DNA from: Lachnospiraceae bacterium
GTDB taxonomy: Bacteria; Bacillota; Clostridia; Lachnospirales; Lachnospiraceae
Direction: 5' to 3'
Assembly: GCA_024687745.1 (NCBI GenBank)
Contig: JAILEM010000150.1
Span: 1-64,000 of the forward strand
DNA length: 64,000 nucleotides
Positions 53,114-62,965 of the stretch are shown piece by piece. The notes under the pieces were generated by a model. That model did no database searches, was not told where the DNA came from, and worked only from the letters and a program-made list of their open reading frames with translations. Every line of letters starts with the position of its first letter. Within the stretch, counting starts at the first letter, position 1. The translations under genes were made by a program, and so were the position numbers.

Positions 53114-53130
53114 TGTGATAAAATACCACA
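53114..53130. promoter_or_regulatory. Imperfect palindrome TGTGATA-N3-TACCACA downstream of the importer promoter
   Basis: Arms TGTGATA and TACCACA match in six of seven pairs around AAA. On the minus strand it falls just downstream of the presumed start point, a classic repressor position. Confidence 0.4.
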
Positions 53131-53136
53131 AACGTT

Positions 53137-53165
53137 ACTCTATCATCTTTTGAGGCCTAAAACAA
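53137..53165 (-). promoter_or_regulatory. Promoter of the amino acid importer operon
   Basis: On the minus strand TTGTTT (53160-53165) and TAGAGT (53137-53142) are 17 bp apart, with TGA before the -10 giving an extended form. It is about 135 bp upstream of the binding protein start. Confidence 0.45.
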
Positions 53166-53201
53166 CCCCCTTTTACGACAGCACAGCCGATCCATGGAAG
53201 C

Positions 53202-54422
53202 TTATTCGTATTGTGATACGATAGCAAGCACCTCTCTTGCAAACTGCGGATAGTCCTGTACGAGCATTTCGATCTCTCTCTTTGACTGATCAAGATTATA
53301 CGAATTGAAATCCATCCCCTTCTTAAGTCTCTGCTTCTGGATTATAAGCCCGTGTCTCATTTCCGAAAGCTCATCCTCCTCAACAAGAAGCGATGGCTGG
53401 TATACAAAGATGGAAGCTTCCTTTATCCCATGATCTCTTAACGTATTGAGGAGATCCATTCTCGCATCCTCCATCTGTTTTGCAACCTCTTCGGAATGAT
53501 TCCTGGCCTTTTTTTCTTCCATATACTTCTCCCACATATATCTGAGTTCATAGGATGAATTGACATTGTATTTGGAATAATAATAATCTATCAGATTGGT
53601 TGCATTAACATATTTAACCTTGGCTTTGTTCTGCAATACTATAGCCCTGTTAAGCTTTTTCTCGGCGCGGGTCTGCATGGACTGCGCGTTTTTATATATG
53701 ACAAAGACCATGGTTAAGCCTAAGGCAAACACGGCTATTATCATAAATACACCGATCCTCACATCCATATGCAGAGAGCTTTGCATGAACATGAGAATGG
53801 CAAATATGAGTACACAGATAATAACCATCAGGAAACAGATCGTCCTTGCATTTAACGCTCTTTTTTTCTCTTCCTTCTTTTGATATGCAAGTGCACCCTT
53901 CTCACCCTCCAAAAGGTTCATATCCCTCTTTATCTTCATCTGTCTGCTCTCACAGGCGGCAAGCTTTTCCATTGCCTCAGGCATGACCTTCTGCGTTTCA
54001 TATCGCTGCATTTCCCTGTACTGGGCTTCCGATATCTTACTGACGGGTCTCACGTAGTTTTTTTCGGATTCCTCTATATCCATTATCCTTCCGGCTTTTT
54101 TTTCAAGCTCTATAAGCTCCCTGGCTGAAAGGCTTTCCAACAGATCCACATCGCTTAAGTGTTCAAGTACTATCTGGAACTCATTCCTCTGCTCATCGAT
54201 ATCCTTTGAGCAGGCTGTCATCTGCTCACAGTGATCCCTGACAAACCTTTCCCTGTCACGGTGATCCAGGATATTCATGTTCTCACGCTTTAAGGATGCT
54301 GACTGAAGAACATCGGTCATATTTTTGACCGAGTCGCCAACTTTTAGATCATCAAGGAAAAAATCCTCATCTTCCTCCTCTTCAAAGCCGAGTGTTTTCT
54401 TTATCCAGTCAAAAAGTTTCAT
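53202..54422 (-). CDS. Coiled-coil protein with two-helix membrane hairpin, unknown function
   Basis: A 406-residue protein. A short N-terminal helix (MKLFDWIKKTLGF) is followed by an acidic patch, then coiled coil (about 55-190), two adjacent transmembrane helices (about 192-214 and 221-243) with a very short loop, and a second helical part (about 244-406) rich in Lys, Arg and Glu. Both long arms should be in the cytoplasm. No enzyme motif is seen. GAGG lies seven bases before the ATG. It is the last gene of the DUF5717-DUF5716 cassette, nine bp after the helical-repeat gene, and would be its membrane attachment. Confidence 0.72.
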   Translation of the reverse strand: MKLFDWIKKTLGFEEEEDEDFFLDDLKVGDSVKNMTDVLQSASLKRENMNILDHRDRERFVRDHCEQMTACSKDIDEQRNEFQIVLEHLSDVDLLESLSARELIELEKKAGRIMDIEESEKNYVRPVSKISEAQYREMQRYETQKVMPEAMEKLAACESRQMKIKRDMNLLEGEKGALAYQKKEEKKRALNARTICFLMVIICVLIFAILMFMQSSLHMDVRIGVFMIIAVFALGLTMVFVIYKNAQSMQTRAEKKLNRAIVLQNKAKVKYVNATNLIDYYYSKYNVNSSYELRYMWEKYMEEKKARNHSEEVAKQMEDARMDLLNTLRDHGIKEASIFVYQPSLLVEEDELSEMRHGLIIQKQRLKKGMDFNSYNLDQSKREIEMLVQDYPQFAREVLAIVSQYE

Positions 54423-54431
54423 AATCTATCC

Positions 54432-55316
54432 TCAATCGTGCAGATCCAGCATGTTTGTTATCATGCTTCTTCTGTAATCTCTTTTCCAGGAATCAAGGGT
54501 TTCATCCATAAGTCTGTAAAAGTCGGAAACCTTTCCGCTTTCCGAAGCCTCCTTAAGGGTATCAAGCTGTTTGGTACCTTCATTTGTGATATCGGGTACC
54601 TTAAACTTCTTTATGATACCTTCAACCTCTTCGACCACATCATCCTCATATCCGTATCTTAAGATAAGTCTGTCATACTGTTCCTTATCCATTATGATCT
54701 TCATGGCTGTCAGATAGTGTATAAGGGACACTCTCTTATTTCCTGTTTCATATGCCTTATAAAAGCACTCAGCCGCCCTCTCAAAGAAAAAGAGTCTTGC
54801 ATAAGCCGTACCCATATTGTGCATTATCTCGCTGTAAAGGATCTCATCGCTGTCCTTTTCCATATTCTCAAGGATATACCGGTATTCATCAAGGGCATGT
54901 GTATATCTTTTAGCCTTCAGCATATTATCTCCCCTGATCTTATGCTTCCTGCTCCTGTCCATTCCGGAATTATCCACAAGAGTCTGCCTGACCTCGGAGA
55001 GCTCCTCCTCGGTGCAGTAATCCCCCTCAATGATTATCTCTGTGACGAATTCTCCGACACTGCAGCGCCTTATGAGCATTTCCTTAAGCCTGGCTCCAAG
55101 CTCCGGCATACCGGCCTCATTTTCCAGAAAATCGCAGAGCTTTTCATCCATTAAATCTTCATCGACAAGATAAGCATTCTTCACCAGAAGATAACACAGT
55201 TCTTCAATGGAATATATGTTTACACCAAAGGTAGCAACGAAATATGGATTTTTTGCAAGTGCACTGTGGCACAACATCATATTTGACATAAATAACCCGA
55301 AAAACTCCCTGTCCAA
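54432..55316 (-). CDS. Helical-repeat (TPR-like) protein, unknown function
   Basis: A 294-residue, soluble, all-helical protein. The N-terminal part contains NPYFVATFGVNIYSIEELCYLL and LVDEDLMDEKLCDFLENE. Residues about 130-230 look like TPR units (ALDEYRYILENM, MHNMGTAYARLFFFERAAECF, YKAYETGN). TPR regions bind proteins. The start is probably the TTG at 55316, six bases after the previous stop codon, while an ATG nine codons later is the alternative. It lies between the actin-like DUF5716 gene and the membrane hairpin gene, so it may bridge them. Confidence 0.7.
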   Translation of the reverse strand: MDREFFGLFMSNMMLCHSALAKNPYFVATFGVNIYSIEELCYLLVKNAYLVDEDLMDEKLCDFLENEAGMPELGARLKEMLIRRCSVGEFVTEIIIEGDYCTEEELSEVRQTLVDNSGMDRSRKHKIRGDNMLKAKRYTHALDEYRYILENMEKDSDEILYSEIMHNMGTAYARLFFFERAAECFYKAYETGNKRVSLIHYLTAMKIIMDKEQYDRLILRYGYEDDVVEEVEGIIKKFKVPDITNEGTKQLDTLKEASESGKVSDFYRLMDETLDSWKRDYRRSMITNMLDLHD

Positions 55317-55322
55317 AACTCT

Positions 55323-56621
55323 TTATAACTTATCGCTTTCCTCTATATCAAGGCTTTCCTCCCACTTAAGCCCGCTCGAAGGAAAAATATCACCAAAGCC
55401 AAGATCCCAGGCTGTAGCCTTCAAACCTGTCTCTGATCCAAACTCTATCCTTAATCTTATCCTGGATGCTCTTTTAGGTCTTTTGGGAAGCCCCTCGAGC
55501 ACCATCCTCAGGTTTCTTGGATTCTTACCTGTAAGGGGAGTGATCGTCATCGTTATCTCATTATCGCCTTCAAGAAGCAGTTCCAGGGTCTTTCCGGCCT
55601 CAAACCAGTTCTCCCCTCCGTCTGCAACGGCAATATATTCCTCTCTCCCCCGGTAATTCATCTTCATACCGAGATTGAATTTCAGCTTCCCCTTTCCGAG
55701 AAAAACGAAATTTCTGATAAGCTCGGAATTCAATGCCTTATCCCTGGCGTAGAAACAGGCTCCCTTTGAATACATGTTCTTTCCCTGAAAAACACGTCTT
55801 CCCATACACATATATTTCACTGTTTTATTAAGATACCCCGGGTCAAAACCGTCTCCCAGAAGATACACGGTCCCTATGCTTTTCCCCGAAAAGAACTCAT
55901 GAACAGCCTCGAGGACATCATCGTCAAAATCAGCTATATTCTCCGGAGAAGTCCCCTCCCTGAGCATGATCTCCGGCATACCTATATCATCGAATTCGAA
56001 CTCATCCACAAGTCCTACCTTTGGAGTCGTATGTCTGTTCAGGGCGAACCTGTATCCATGCAGTCCTTTACCGCTGTAATCAAAGATTATAACTTCTCTT
56101 TCGTAGATCTCCTCAGGCTGATGGATCATATACTGAAATGTGCTCTCCGCATAGGTCTGAAACTGTATTCTCTCCCTCTCTACCGGTATCGCATCGGCCA
56201 CCTTATTTAAGAGCTCTATCGTTTTTTCATCGAGCTCATCCACCGTGATCACTAAGGATACTACCTGTTCCGGAGTCGTGACACCGGAAAGCTGCATAAG
56301 GGTCCTTCTTACAAACAGTACCAGAAGATCTGATGCCTCGTATGCCTCTTTTTCTATCTCGTACTTTCCTCCTGCCCTCGATATACCAAGCAGCTTTGTC
56401 GCTATTGCACCGGTTCCTTTTTGCGCAGCCATCATGGCCTCGTCACCGTAATACCACTGATTGACCCCATCCCTTTTGCTGAGCACCGTAGGTATCCCGA
56501 GTCTTCGCTCGGTCCCCTCCCTGGCTATGGAAAGAGGCGTATCTTTATCAAGCTCTACATAGCTTATCTGTGTAACTGTATCATTAAGGTCATAACCGAC
56601 CACAAACTTTTTATCAGGCAT
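55323..56621 (-). CDS. DUF5716 protein with actin/Hsp70-like features
   Basis: A 432-residue protein. Three segments sit where actin/Hsp70 ATPases bind nucleotide: VVGYDLNDTVTQISYVELD at the N-terminus, IIFDYSGKGLHGYRF near residue 177, and IGTVYLLGDGFDPGYLNKTV near 246. The middle Gly loop is weaker than DLGGGT, so ATP use is unproven. The C-terminal third (about 300-432) is a beta-rich appended domain with strands such as LELLLEGDNEITMTITPLTG. I assign it to DUF5716 from memory. It follows the DUF5717 gene by 44 bp. Confidence 0.75.
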   Translation of the reverse strand: MPDKKFVVGYDLNDTVTQISYVELDKDTPLSIAREGTERRLGIPTVLSKRDGVNQWYYGDEAMMAAQKGTGAIATKLLGISRAGGKYEIEKEAYEASDLLVLFVRRTLMQLSGVTTPEQVVSLVITVDELDEKTIELLNKVADAIPVERERIQFQTYAESTFQYMIHQPEEIYEREVIIFDYSGKGLHGYRFALNRHTTPKVGLVDEFEFDDIGMPEIMLREGTSPENIADFDDDVLEAVHEFFSGKSIGTVYLLGDGFDPGYLNKTVKYMCMGRRVFQGKNMYSKGACFYARDKALNSELIRNFVFLGKGKLKFNLGMKMNYRGREEYIAVADGGENWFEAGKTLELLLEGDNEITMTITPLTGKNPRNLRMVLEGLPKRPKRASRIRLRIEFGSETGLKATAWDLGFGDIFPSSGLKWEESLDIEESDKL

Positions 56622-56665
56622 CTGATCTCCTCAAATTTTAATATTGCTCCTTCACTGCAGGAGTA

Positions 56666-59600
56666 TCATATTATTGAAAAAGCTTTCTCAGTAAAATAAT
56701 CTGCTCTGACATACTCCTCCATGAGCTTAAGCACAGTGCTCTCATCCTGCAGGGTATTTGCCACTGCTATATCATTCAGCATGGAATATCTGGAGGTATG
56801 GTCTGAAAATCCGGTTTCGGAGATGCTTATGGAATCACTGTTTGTAAGCTTTTTTTCTCCGTCATGCTCATCCATGATATAGTATTGGAGATTTTCTCCG
56901 AAAAACAGGATGAATTCCCTTACAAACACCCCTCCGAACATAGGTGTCATCTCTTCCGTGATATACTGCTCTTTTTCTTTTTCCGAATCCTCTATCAGAT
57001 AATGTAAAAAAACTCTGTGTGAAGGATCACTCCTGTATTCTATATAGGTCTTATCCTCATAGGTAAGCAGTTCGGGAACCATACCCTTATATGAACCAAA
57101 GAAGGCATAATAACAGTTTTTATGCAGATATTCCAGAATAAACTCTCTTATCATATCCTTATTACGCTCAGAGATCTCCTCTTCCTTTCTTGAGAAGAAT
57201 TTAAGGATGGCAAGTTTCCCGGCATCATTTAATTCCTCACCGGCACGGTAATTCCTTATAAGATGATAAAATACCCTGCTGTCGACCGCTCTTTCCTTAG
57301 CAAAATAATCATAGGCCTGATAGGAAAGATATGCTAACTCAACATCGGTTCTTGTTCCCTCTTTAACATATTCTTCTAAGAGTTCTTCCTTTTCACCTAC
57401 CGCTGTCCTTGTAAACATCATCTGTACAAGTAATCTCTCCACAAGGGAATGGCATTCCACATCAAGCAATCTTGCCGATTTCCAAAGATTTCTGAGTTCC
57501 TTTGTAAGCCCTTCGAAATTGTCTACCAGATATTTCATGGTAAGAATGTCATACTTACCGTTCATAAAAGCATGATACGCAAATTTGATCAGCATCGGAT
57601 CTGCAGTTTCATCCATACCTGCGATCATATGAGAACATATCTTCACACAGATCTTTGAGGGCAGCTCCTCAGCCCCATAGATGGTGATAAGCTCATATGC
57701 CCTCTCATACATTCCTCTTTTGACCATGTATTCGATCAGCTCAGCCCTGTCAGTGGCACCCATGATCTTTGGATCAATTGAGGTCATATACTCATCCAGT
57801 GCAGTCGCCATATTGTTTTCATAATAATATCTTATAAGCCCAATCCTTAAGCCTTCCTTATAGGATTCCCTTATCTCATCGGAATCCACAAGCTTTCTGC
57901 AATAATCGGCATTATCATGATCTATCGTTATATATCTGTGTCTCTGGTTACAGATATAAAGCGCAAATCCGGGATCATTGGTAACATAGTTCTGAACAGC
58001 CCTGAGGAAAAGCGAATCATCCATCACCCTTTGAAAATCCTTATTATCGGCAAGATAACGGTTTCCCTTTTTGTCCTCATAAAATGCCGTAAATTCTCCC
58101 GTATAGATCACCGGATAAGCATATCCTCTTTCTACGGGATAAACTCTTTCCTTAACCATAGCTTCTTCGATTATTACAACATTTTTGATCTCTGGATCAG
58201 ACACGGCAGCTTCAAAGGCAAGCAATATCCTTACAAAGGGCACTGCAAGAGAAGGTTTTATGAGCTGAACATAGATAACATCATCATATATGACCGACAA
58301 TTCCCTGTTCATATGTCCCTGCTCTATCTGATCTATCGCAAAAAGCTGCATCTTTTCACGGCTGGCTTCATAAAGAGAAGGATTCGAAGATTTATACTCT
58401 ATGAGATTTGCATAAAGCATCGACATTTTTTCATAACCCAGATCATTGCTGTATCCGAAATACAGGAAGACCGGCTTTTGGATAAGCCTGTCATAATCAA
58501 ACGGAACAGAGTACATATAATACTCATAAAGCCTGGTGATATTTATATCCTTCTCCACTCCCAAGCTGTACCATTTAAAGTACTTTTCATCCGTTTCGTT
58601 GTTTTTGATAAGGAGAGTACATATGACCTCGATTATCTTGTCACTTTTAACAAGTTCATATGCTCTTTCAAGAAAATCTATCAGGATCGGAGAAATACGT
58701 TTCTTTCTCGATGCCAGATACAGAACCTGGCTTAAAATATCCCTGTCCATCCTGTTATTGCGAATGGCAAATCTGAGGACCTGAAGTTCAAAATTTGAAA
58801 GCCTGTTTATTGATGAGGGATTTGCCGCAAAATAATTATATGCCTCGACATATAAGATCGGAGTACAGGCTCCCATTCTGAACTGTTCCTCTATCATTTC
58901 GATCTTTTGCGGAGAGTTCTTGCCCAGATTTTCATCCAGATAGATAAGGATCCAGAGGATAAGAGGACTTCTCATAACATGGTCATAAATCTTTCTTATT
59001 TCTGCTGTTACCTGATCCACAAAATCTTCCTCTCTGCTGTAGAGACTGCAGAGATACCTGTAGTAGCAATATATCTCGGGACCTCTGTCATCTACGTTCA
59101 TCTCCGATGACACATGATCCAGTATCCATTTTGCTTCGGTGGCCCTTCCCTCAACCAGCAAAAGCTGCGTCTGAAAAAGCCTTGAGACCGGATTTTTGTT
59201 GTCCAATGCGTTCATCCTTTCAACAATACGCATTGAATCCCTTACCCAGACCTGTGATCTTATCTGTTTGGTCCTGAAGGCAATATAACTCCTCATAAGA
59301 CGCAGAGTAAGATTCTCCATCTCCCTGCGTTTTATCCTGTTCATATTCTCGCCTTCCCTGTAAGAGGCACTTATCTGAAATCTAAGCTCCTCACGGTTAC
59401 CTGTCTTCAAAAAGATATGCCCGAAATTCTTTCCTTCATGAAGTCTTTCTTCCCTGAGATAGAACGTAAGGGAATAGAGATTCCCGAGAAAATCCTCCGT
59501 CGTAACCTTATCACTGACAAGCTCTATGAAATCACAGTCCGTGCTCAGGTCAACATTCACATACCCCCATGTACTCTTCCTTACGGTTATCTCACATTTG

Positions 59601-60238
59601 AGATCTGAGGTTACATTACTGAACTCATATTCCGTCTTCTCACTTTTATATTCTATCCTCTGCTTTTTCCTGATAGACTGGAGAAAAAGCTCCACATTGG
59701 AACTGTTTCCTTTATCATTTAAATATCCCCTGTATTTATCGAAATGGATCCTGTCATTTCCTTCAAACAGATATTTAAAATCATCGGAATAAAAGAGAGA
59801 GACCGCCTCTTTAAAATCCATTTGAGCGGAATTGGAAAAATGAAAAAGATTCTTTACTTTTCCGTATGAAGCAAACGAAACATTCCTGACTATATTAAAT
59901 ACAAAGGGTATATAATACTCTCCTGCATCTGATACGATCTGTATATCGCCTTTGACTACGGCTCCGGGTTCAAGACCGGTGGGATCAAACCCGTATTTAA
60001 CCTCTATCCTGTCTCCGGTAAACTCGTTCAGCATGCAGACCAAACGCATACACGAAGAGAATACCTTTCCGGAGACTATACCATGCCCCTTTGTTTCGAT
60101 CACAAAGGATCCCTCACAGACATCATCGACAGGTACTTCAGATTCAATTTTAGACACAGAAAAACTGAGTTTTTCGCTCTCATATTCGAAAAACCCGTTT
60201 TTCAGCTTGTCGACGATCTCGTACAAGTTCCTCACCAC
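56666..60238 (-). CDS. Giant DUF5717 protein (helical solenoid), unknown function
   Basis: A 1190-residue soluble protein, the largest in the window. Residues about 1-300 hold two beta-sandwich-like segments, seen in SFVIETKGHGIVSGKVFSSC and GYVNVDLSTDCDFIELVSDK, and the rest is a long alpha-helical repeat region with many short helices, as in a solenoid scaffold. No P-loop, zinc site or nuclease motif is seen. I assign DUF5717 from memory. The start is a GTG at 60238 or the next codon, also GTG, after CGGAG. It is the first gene of the four-gene cassette. Confidence 0.75.
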   Translation of the reverse strand: MVRNLYEIVDKLKNGFFEYESEKLSFSVSKIESEVPVDDVCEGSFVIETKGHGIVSGKVFSSCMRLVCMLNEFTGDRIEVKYGFDPTGLEPGAVVKGDIQIVSDAGEYYIPFVFNIVRNVSFASYGKVKNLFHFSNSAQMDFKEAVSLFYSDDFKYLFEGNDRIHFDKYRGYLNDKGNSSNVELFLQSIRKKQRIEYKSEKTEYEFSNVTSDLKCEITVRKSTWGYVNVDLSTDCDFIELVSDKVTTEDFLGNLYSLTFYLREERLHEGKNFGHIFLKTGNREELRFQISASYREGENMNRIKRREMENLTLRLMRSYIAFRTKQIRSQVWVRDSMRIVERMNALDNKNPVSRLFQTQLLLVEGRATEAKWILDHVSSEMNVDDRGPEIYCYYRYLCSLYSREEDFVDQVTAEIRKIYDHVMRSPLILWILIYLDENLGKNSPQKIEMIEEQFRMGACTPILYVEAYNYFAANPSSINRLSNFELQVLRFAIRNNRMDRDILSQVLYLASRKKRISPILIDFLERAYELVKSDKIIEVICTLLIKNNETDEKYFKWYSLGVEKDINITRLYEYYMYSVPFDYDRLIQKPVFLYFGYSNDLGYEKMSMLYANLIEYKSSNPSLYEASREKMQLFAIDQIEQGHMNRELSVIYDDVIYVQLIKPSLAVPFVRILLAFEAAVSDPEIKNVVIIEEAMVKERVYPVERGYAYPVIYTGEFTAFYEDKKGNRYLADNKDFQRVMDDSLFLRAVQNYVTNDPGFALYICNQRHRYITIDHDNADYCRKLVDSDEIRESYKEGLRIGLIRYYYENNMATALDEYMTSIDPKIMGATDRAELIEYMVKRGMYERAYELITIYGAEELPSKICVKICSHMIAGMDETADPMLIKFAYHAFMNGKYDILTMKYLVDNFEGLTKELRNLWKSARLLDVECHSLVERLLVQMMFTRTAVGEKEELLEEYVKEGTRTDVELAYLSYQAYDYFAKERAVDSRVFYHLIRNYRAGEELNDAGKLAILKFFSRKEEEISERNKDMIREFILEYLHKNCYYAFFGSYKGMVPELLTYEDKTYIEYRSDPSHRVFLHYLIEDSEKEKEQYITEEMTPMFGGVFVREFILFFGENLQYYIMDEHDGEKKLTNSDSISISETGFSDHTSRYSMLNDIAVANTLQDESTVLKLMEEYVRADYFTEKAFSII

Positions 60239-60276
60239 ACTCCGTTTCTATTATAGTATCACTATGCTTTTCCGGC

Positions 60277-61527
60277 CTAATCCCTCCTGAAAAGATCTCT
60301 GGTATAAACCTTATCGGCAACGTCATCAAGAACGGTGTCATACCTGTTTGCTATTATAGCATTACACATTCTTTTAAACTTTTCTATATCATTTACCACA
60401 GTACTGCCAAAGAATGTGGATCCATCCTCAAGGGTGGGTTCATAAACCACTACGGTCGCTCCCTTGGCCTTTATCCTCTTCATTATACCCTGGACAGAGC
60501 TCTGTCTGAAATTATCTGAATTAGACTTCATCGTAAGCCTGAACACCCCGATGGTACAGTTCTTTTCATCATCCTTTTTGTAGTCGCCCTTATTGTAATA
60601 ATCGTAATATCCGGCGGCGGATAATACCCTGTCCGCTATAAAATCCTTTCTTGTTCTGTTGGATTCAACAATAGCCTGTATAAGATTCTGCGGAACAGAA
60701 TCATAGTTTGCCAAAAGCTGCTTGGTATCCTTGGGGAGGCAGTATCCGCCGTATCCAAAAGACGGATTGTTATACTGTTCACCTATCCTCGGATCCAGGC
60801 ATACTCCCTCTATTATCTTTCTGGTATCAAGGCCCTTCATCTCCGCATAGGTATCAAGCTCATTAAAATATGATACCCTGAGTGCCAGGTATGTATTGGC
60901 AAAGAGCTTTACGGCCTCTGCTTCTGTAAGTCCCATTATAAGAATATCGATATCCTTCTTTTTGGCTCCTTCCGAAAGGAGGGAGGAAAATACCTCGGCT
61001 GCTTTCTTAAGTCTTTCATCCGCCATAACGGTTCCTACTATTATCCTTGACGGATACAGATTATCATACAGCGCCCTGCTCTCCCTCAGAAATTCTGGGC
61101 TGAACAGTATATTGTCGCTGTTGTATTTCTTTCTTGCATATTCCGTAAAACCGACAGGAATGGTCGACTTAATGATCATTACCGCATTCGGTTCGTATTC
61201 CATAACAAGCTTTATGACCGCCTCAACTGCAGATGTATCAAAAAAATTCTTGCTCGGATCATAATTTGTCGGCGTAGCTATCACCACGTAATCGGCGCCC
61301 TGATACGCTTCCTTTGCGTCAAGAGTGGCTCTTAAATCAAGCTCCCTGTTCTTAAGATAATCCTCTATCTCTTCATCAACTATCGGAGATATCCTTCTGT
61401 TTATCATATCAACCTTTTCAGGCACGATATCCACTGCCCATACTTCGTTTTTCTGTGAAAGAAGGGTTGCTATCGACATTCCCACATATCCCGTTCCGGC
61501 CACAGCTATCTTATATTTTCGATCCAT
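60277..61527 (-). CDS. ugd: UDP-glucose/nucleotide-sugar 6-dehydrogenase
   Basis: A 416-residue NAD-dependent dehydrogenase that oxidises UDP-glucose or a related sugar nucleotide to the uronate. The NAD site is [15 protein letters not shown] (GTGYVG at 11-16). The catalytic Cys is in [15 protein letters not shown] near residue 260, and [14 protein letters not shown] is present. Length is typical. It lies 12 bp after the sugar transferase gene and 38 bp ahead of the DUF5717 start. UDP-glucuronate is used in acidic exopolysaccharides. Confidence 0.92.
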   Translation of the reverse strand: MDRKYKIAVAGTGYVGMSIATLLSQKNEVWAVDIVPEKVDMINRRISPIVDEEIEDYLKNRELDLRATLDAKEAYQGADYVVIATPTNYDPSKNFFDTSAVEAVIKLVMEYEPNAVMIIKSTIPVGFTEYARKKYNSDNILFSPEFLRESRALYDNLYPSRIIVGTVMADERLKKAAEVFSSLLSEGAKKKDIDILIMGLTEAEAVKLFANTYLALRVSYFNELDTYAEMKGLDTRKIIEGVCLDPRIGEQYNNPSFGYGGYCLPKDTKQLLANYDSVPQNLIQAIVESNRTRKDFIADRVLSAAGYYDYYNKGDYKKDDEKNCTIGVFRLTMKSNSDNFRQSSVQGIMKRIKAKGATVVVYEPTLEDGSTFFGSTVVNDIEKFKRMCNAIIANRYDTVLDDVADKVYTRDLFRRD

Positions 61528-61539
61528 TAAAATCTCCTT

Positions 61540-62961
61540 CTACTTTCCGCTGAACATTGCAGGAATAGTTTTAAGAATTATCTTTATATCGAGTGATATA
61601 GACCAGGTATCTATATACTCTATATCCAGAGCGACTATATCTTCGAAATCCTTTATGTCGTTTCGCCCCGATACCTGCCACAGGCCTGTAAGCCCCGGTC
61701 TGAAGCTGAGTCTTTTCTTATGATTGAGACTGTATTCACGGAATTCGTTTATAGTCGGGGGTCTAGTCCCGACCAATGACATATCACCCTTTAAAACATT
61801 TATAAACTGGGGAAACTCATCTATTGAAGTTTTTCTTAAGAAGGCTCCGACCTTTGTTATCCTCGGATCATTATCAAGCTTAAATACCAGACCGTTCATC
61901 TGATTCCGGCTCATCAGCTCTTTCTTTCTTTCTTCGGCATCCTGATACATCGATCTGAATTTGATTATCTTAAATATTCTTCCGTTTCTGCCTACTCTTT
62001 CCTGCGTGAAGAATACCGGTCCCTTGGATTCAAGCTTTATGAGTGGCGCGAATATTATGGTAAATACAAGCATAAAGATACATCCGACAACTCCGCCTAC
62101 GATATCCATAAATCTTTTGATTATAAGCTGTCCCACAGAGGTTATCTGATTGGCATAGGTTACCATATGCAGATGTTCGGTATTTTTGAACATCATATGC
62201 TTACTTCCCTTAAACTCGGGAATATCAACCTCATAATGGATGGTTATACCGGTTTTTGATATTTCATCGACAGAGTCGATTATTTTCTGATCTCTGCCCT
62301 TATATCCGATCACGATCTCATCGAGAGATGCGCCCTTACAGTATTCCACCATATCATCAACGGTAGCGGGAACCAGGTAATCCTTACCGTCTATATTTAT
62401 GTGGTCTTCTTTTATCCCATCCTCGCCATATAGTATTACTCCCACAATATTATCATAGAAGTTTCTCTCCGAGTCATGATCCCTGATATAAGTTTCGATG
62501 AAGGATCTGCAGCCGACAACAACCAGGCTCTTATCCTGTAAAAGATGAATATACATCCTGGGTATGAACTTCTTTAACAACATATGGAGAGCAAACATCA
62601 GGATACAGTTTATGATAACAAAATAAATGATCGACAGCCTTGAAAAAAGCGAATAATTTCTTATAAAGAAAAGCACAAAAGCAGTTCCCACGACTATTAT
62701 GACATTGCCTTTTATTATGCTTATTATTTCCTTAAACTTGCCTCTTATGTAAAAATCCTGATTCCTGTTCCATCCGACAAGATTTGCTCCTATATAAAAA
62801 ACAAGCATAGGGGCGAGATTGATGACATATCTTATCCTGCTGTATGACGTCAAATAAGCCCCGTCGCGAAGATACATTGCAAGCGCGAGGCTTATCATGA
62901 TGGATATACAATCACATAAAAGTATTAAAAGATTTTGAAGACCGGATCTGCGTCTGTACAT
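61540..62961 (-). CDS. Polyprenyl-phosphate sugar-1-phosphate transferase
   Basis: A 473-residue membrane protein with about four N-terminal helices, a Rossmann-like middle domain (VVVGCRSF near 150) and a C-terminal bacterial sugar transferase domain (about 283-473). Signature segments are FTQERVGRNGRIFKIIKFRS, LRKTSIDEFPQFINVLKGDM, SLVGTRPPTINEF and FRPGLTGLWQVSGRND. It should start an exopolysaccharide unit by moving sugar-1-phosphate to undecaprenyl phosphate, the lipid whose precursor UppS makes. The sugar (glucose, galactose or other) is not predictable. It lies 4 bp after ilvE. Confidence 0.92.
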   Translation of the reverse strand: MYRRRSGLQNLLILLCDCISIMISLALAMYLRDGAYLTSYSRIRYVINLAPMLVFYIGANLVGWNRNQDFYIRGKFKEIISIIKGNVIIVVGTAFVLFFIRNYSLFSRLSIIYFVIINCILMFALHMLLKKFIPRMYIHLLQDKSLVVVGCRSFIETYIRDHDSERNFYDNIVGVILYGEDGIKEDHINIDGKDYLVPATVDDMVEYCKGASLDEIVIGYKGRDQKIIDSVDEISKTGITIHYEVDIPEFKGSKHMMFKNTEHLHMVTYANQITSVGQLIIKRFMDIVGGVVGCIFMLVFTIIFAPLIKLESKGPVFFTQERVGRNGRIFKIIKFRSMYQDAEERKKELMSRNQMNGLVFKLDNDPRITKVGAFLRKTSIDEFPQFINVLKGDMSLVGTRPPTINEFREYSLNHKKRLSFRPGLTGLWQVSGRNDIKDFEDIVALDIEYIDTWSISLDIKIILKTIPAMFSGK

Positions 62962-62965
62962 AATA

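Noticed and set aside
53001..53201. Possible riboswitch or T-box before the amino acid importer
   Set aside because: No T-box motif (AGGGTGGNACCGCG) or known riboswitch core could be found in the 200-bp leader.
57917..58735. Plus-strand frame of 272 codons inside the DUF5717 gene
   Set aside because: It is rich in Ile, Arg, Tyr and His with no family and lies fully opposite a long coherent gene.
60250..60255. TATAAT on the minus strand upstream of DUF5717
   Set aside because: It has no -35 and would leave almost no leader before the GTG; it is not enough to call a promoter.
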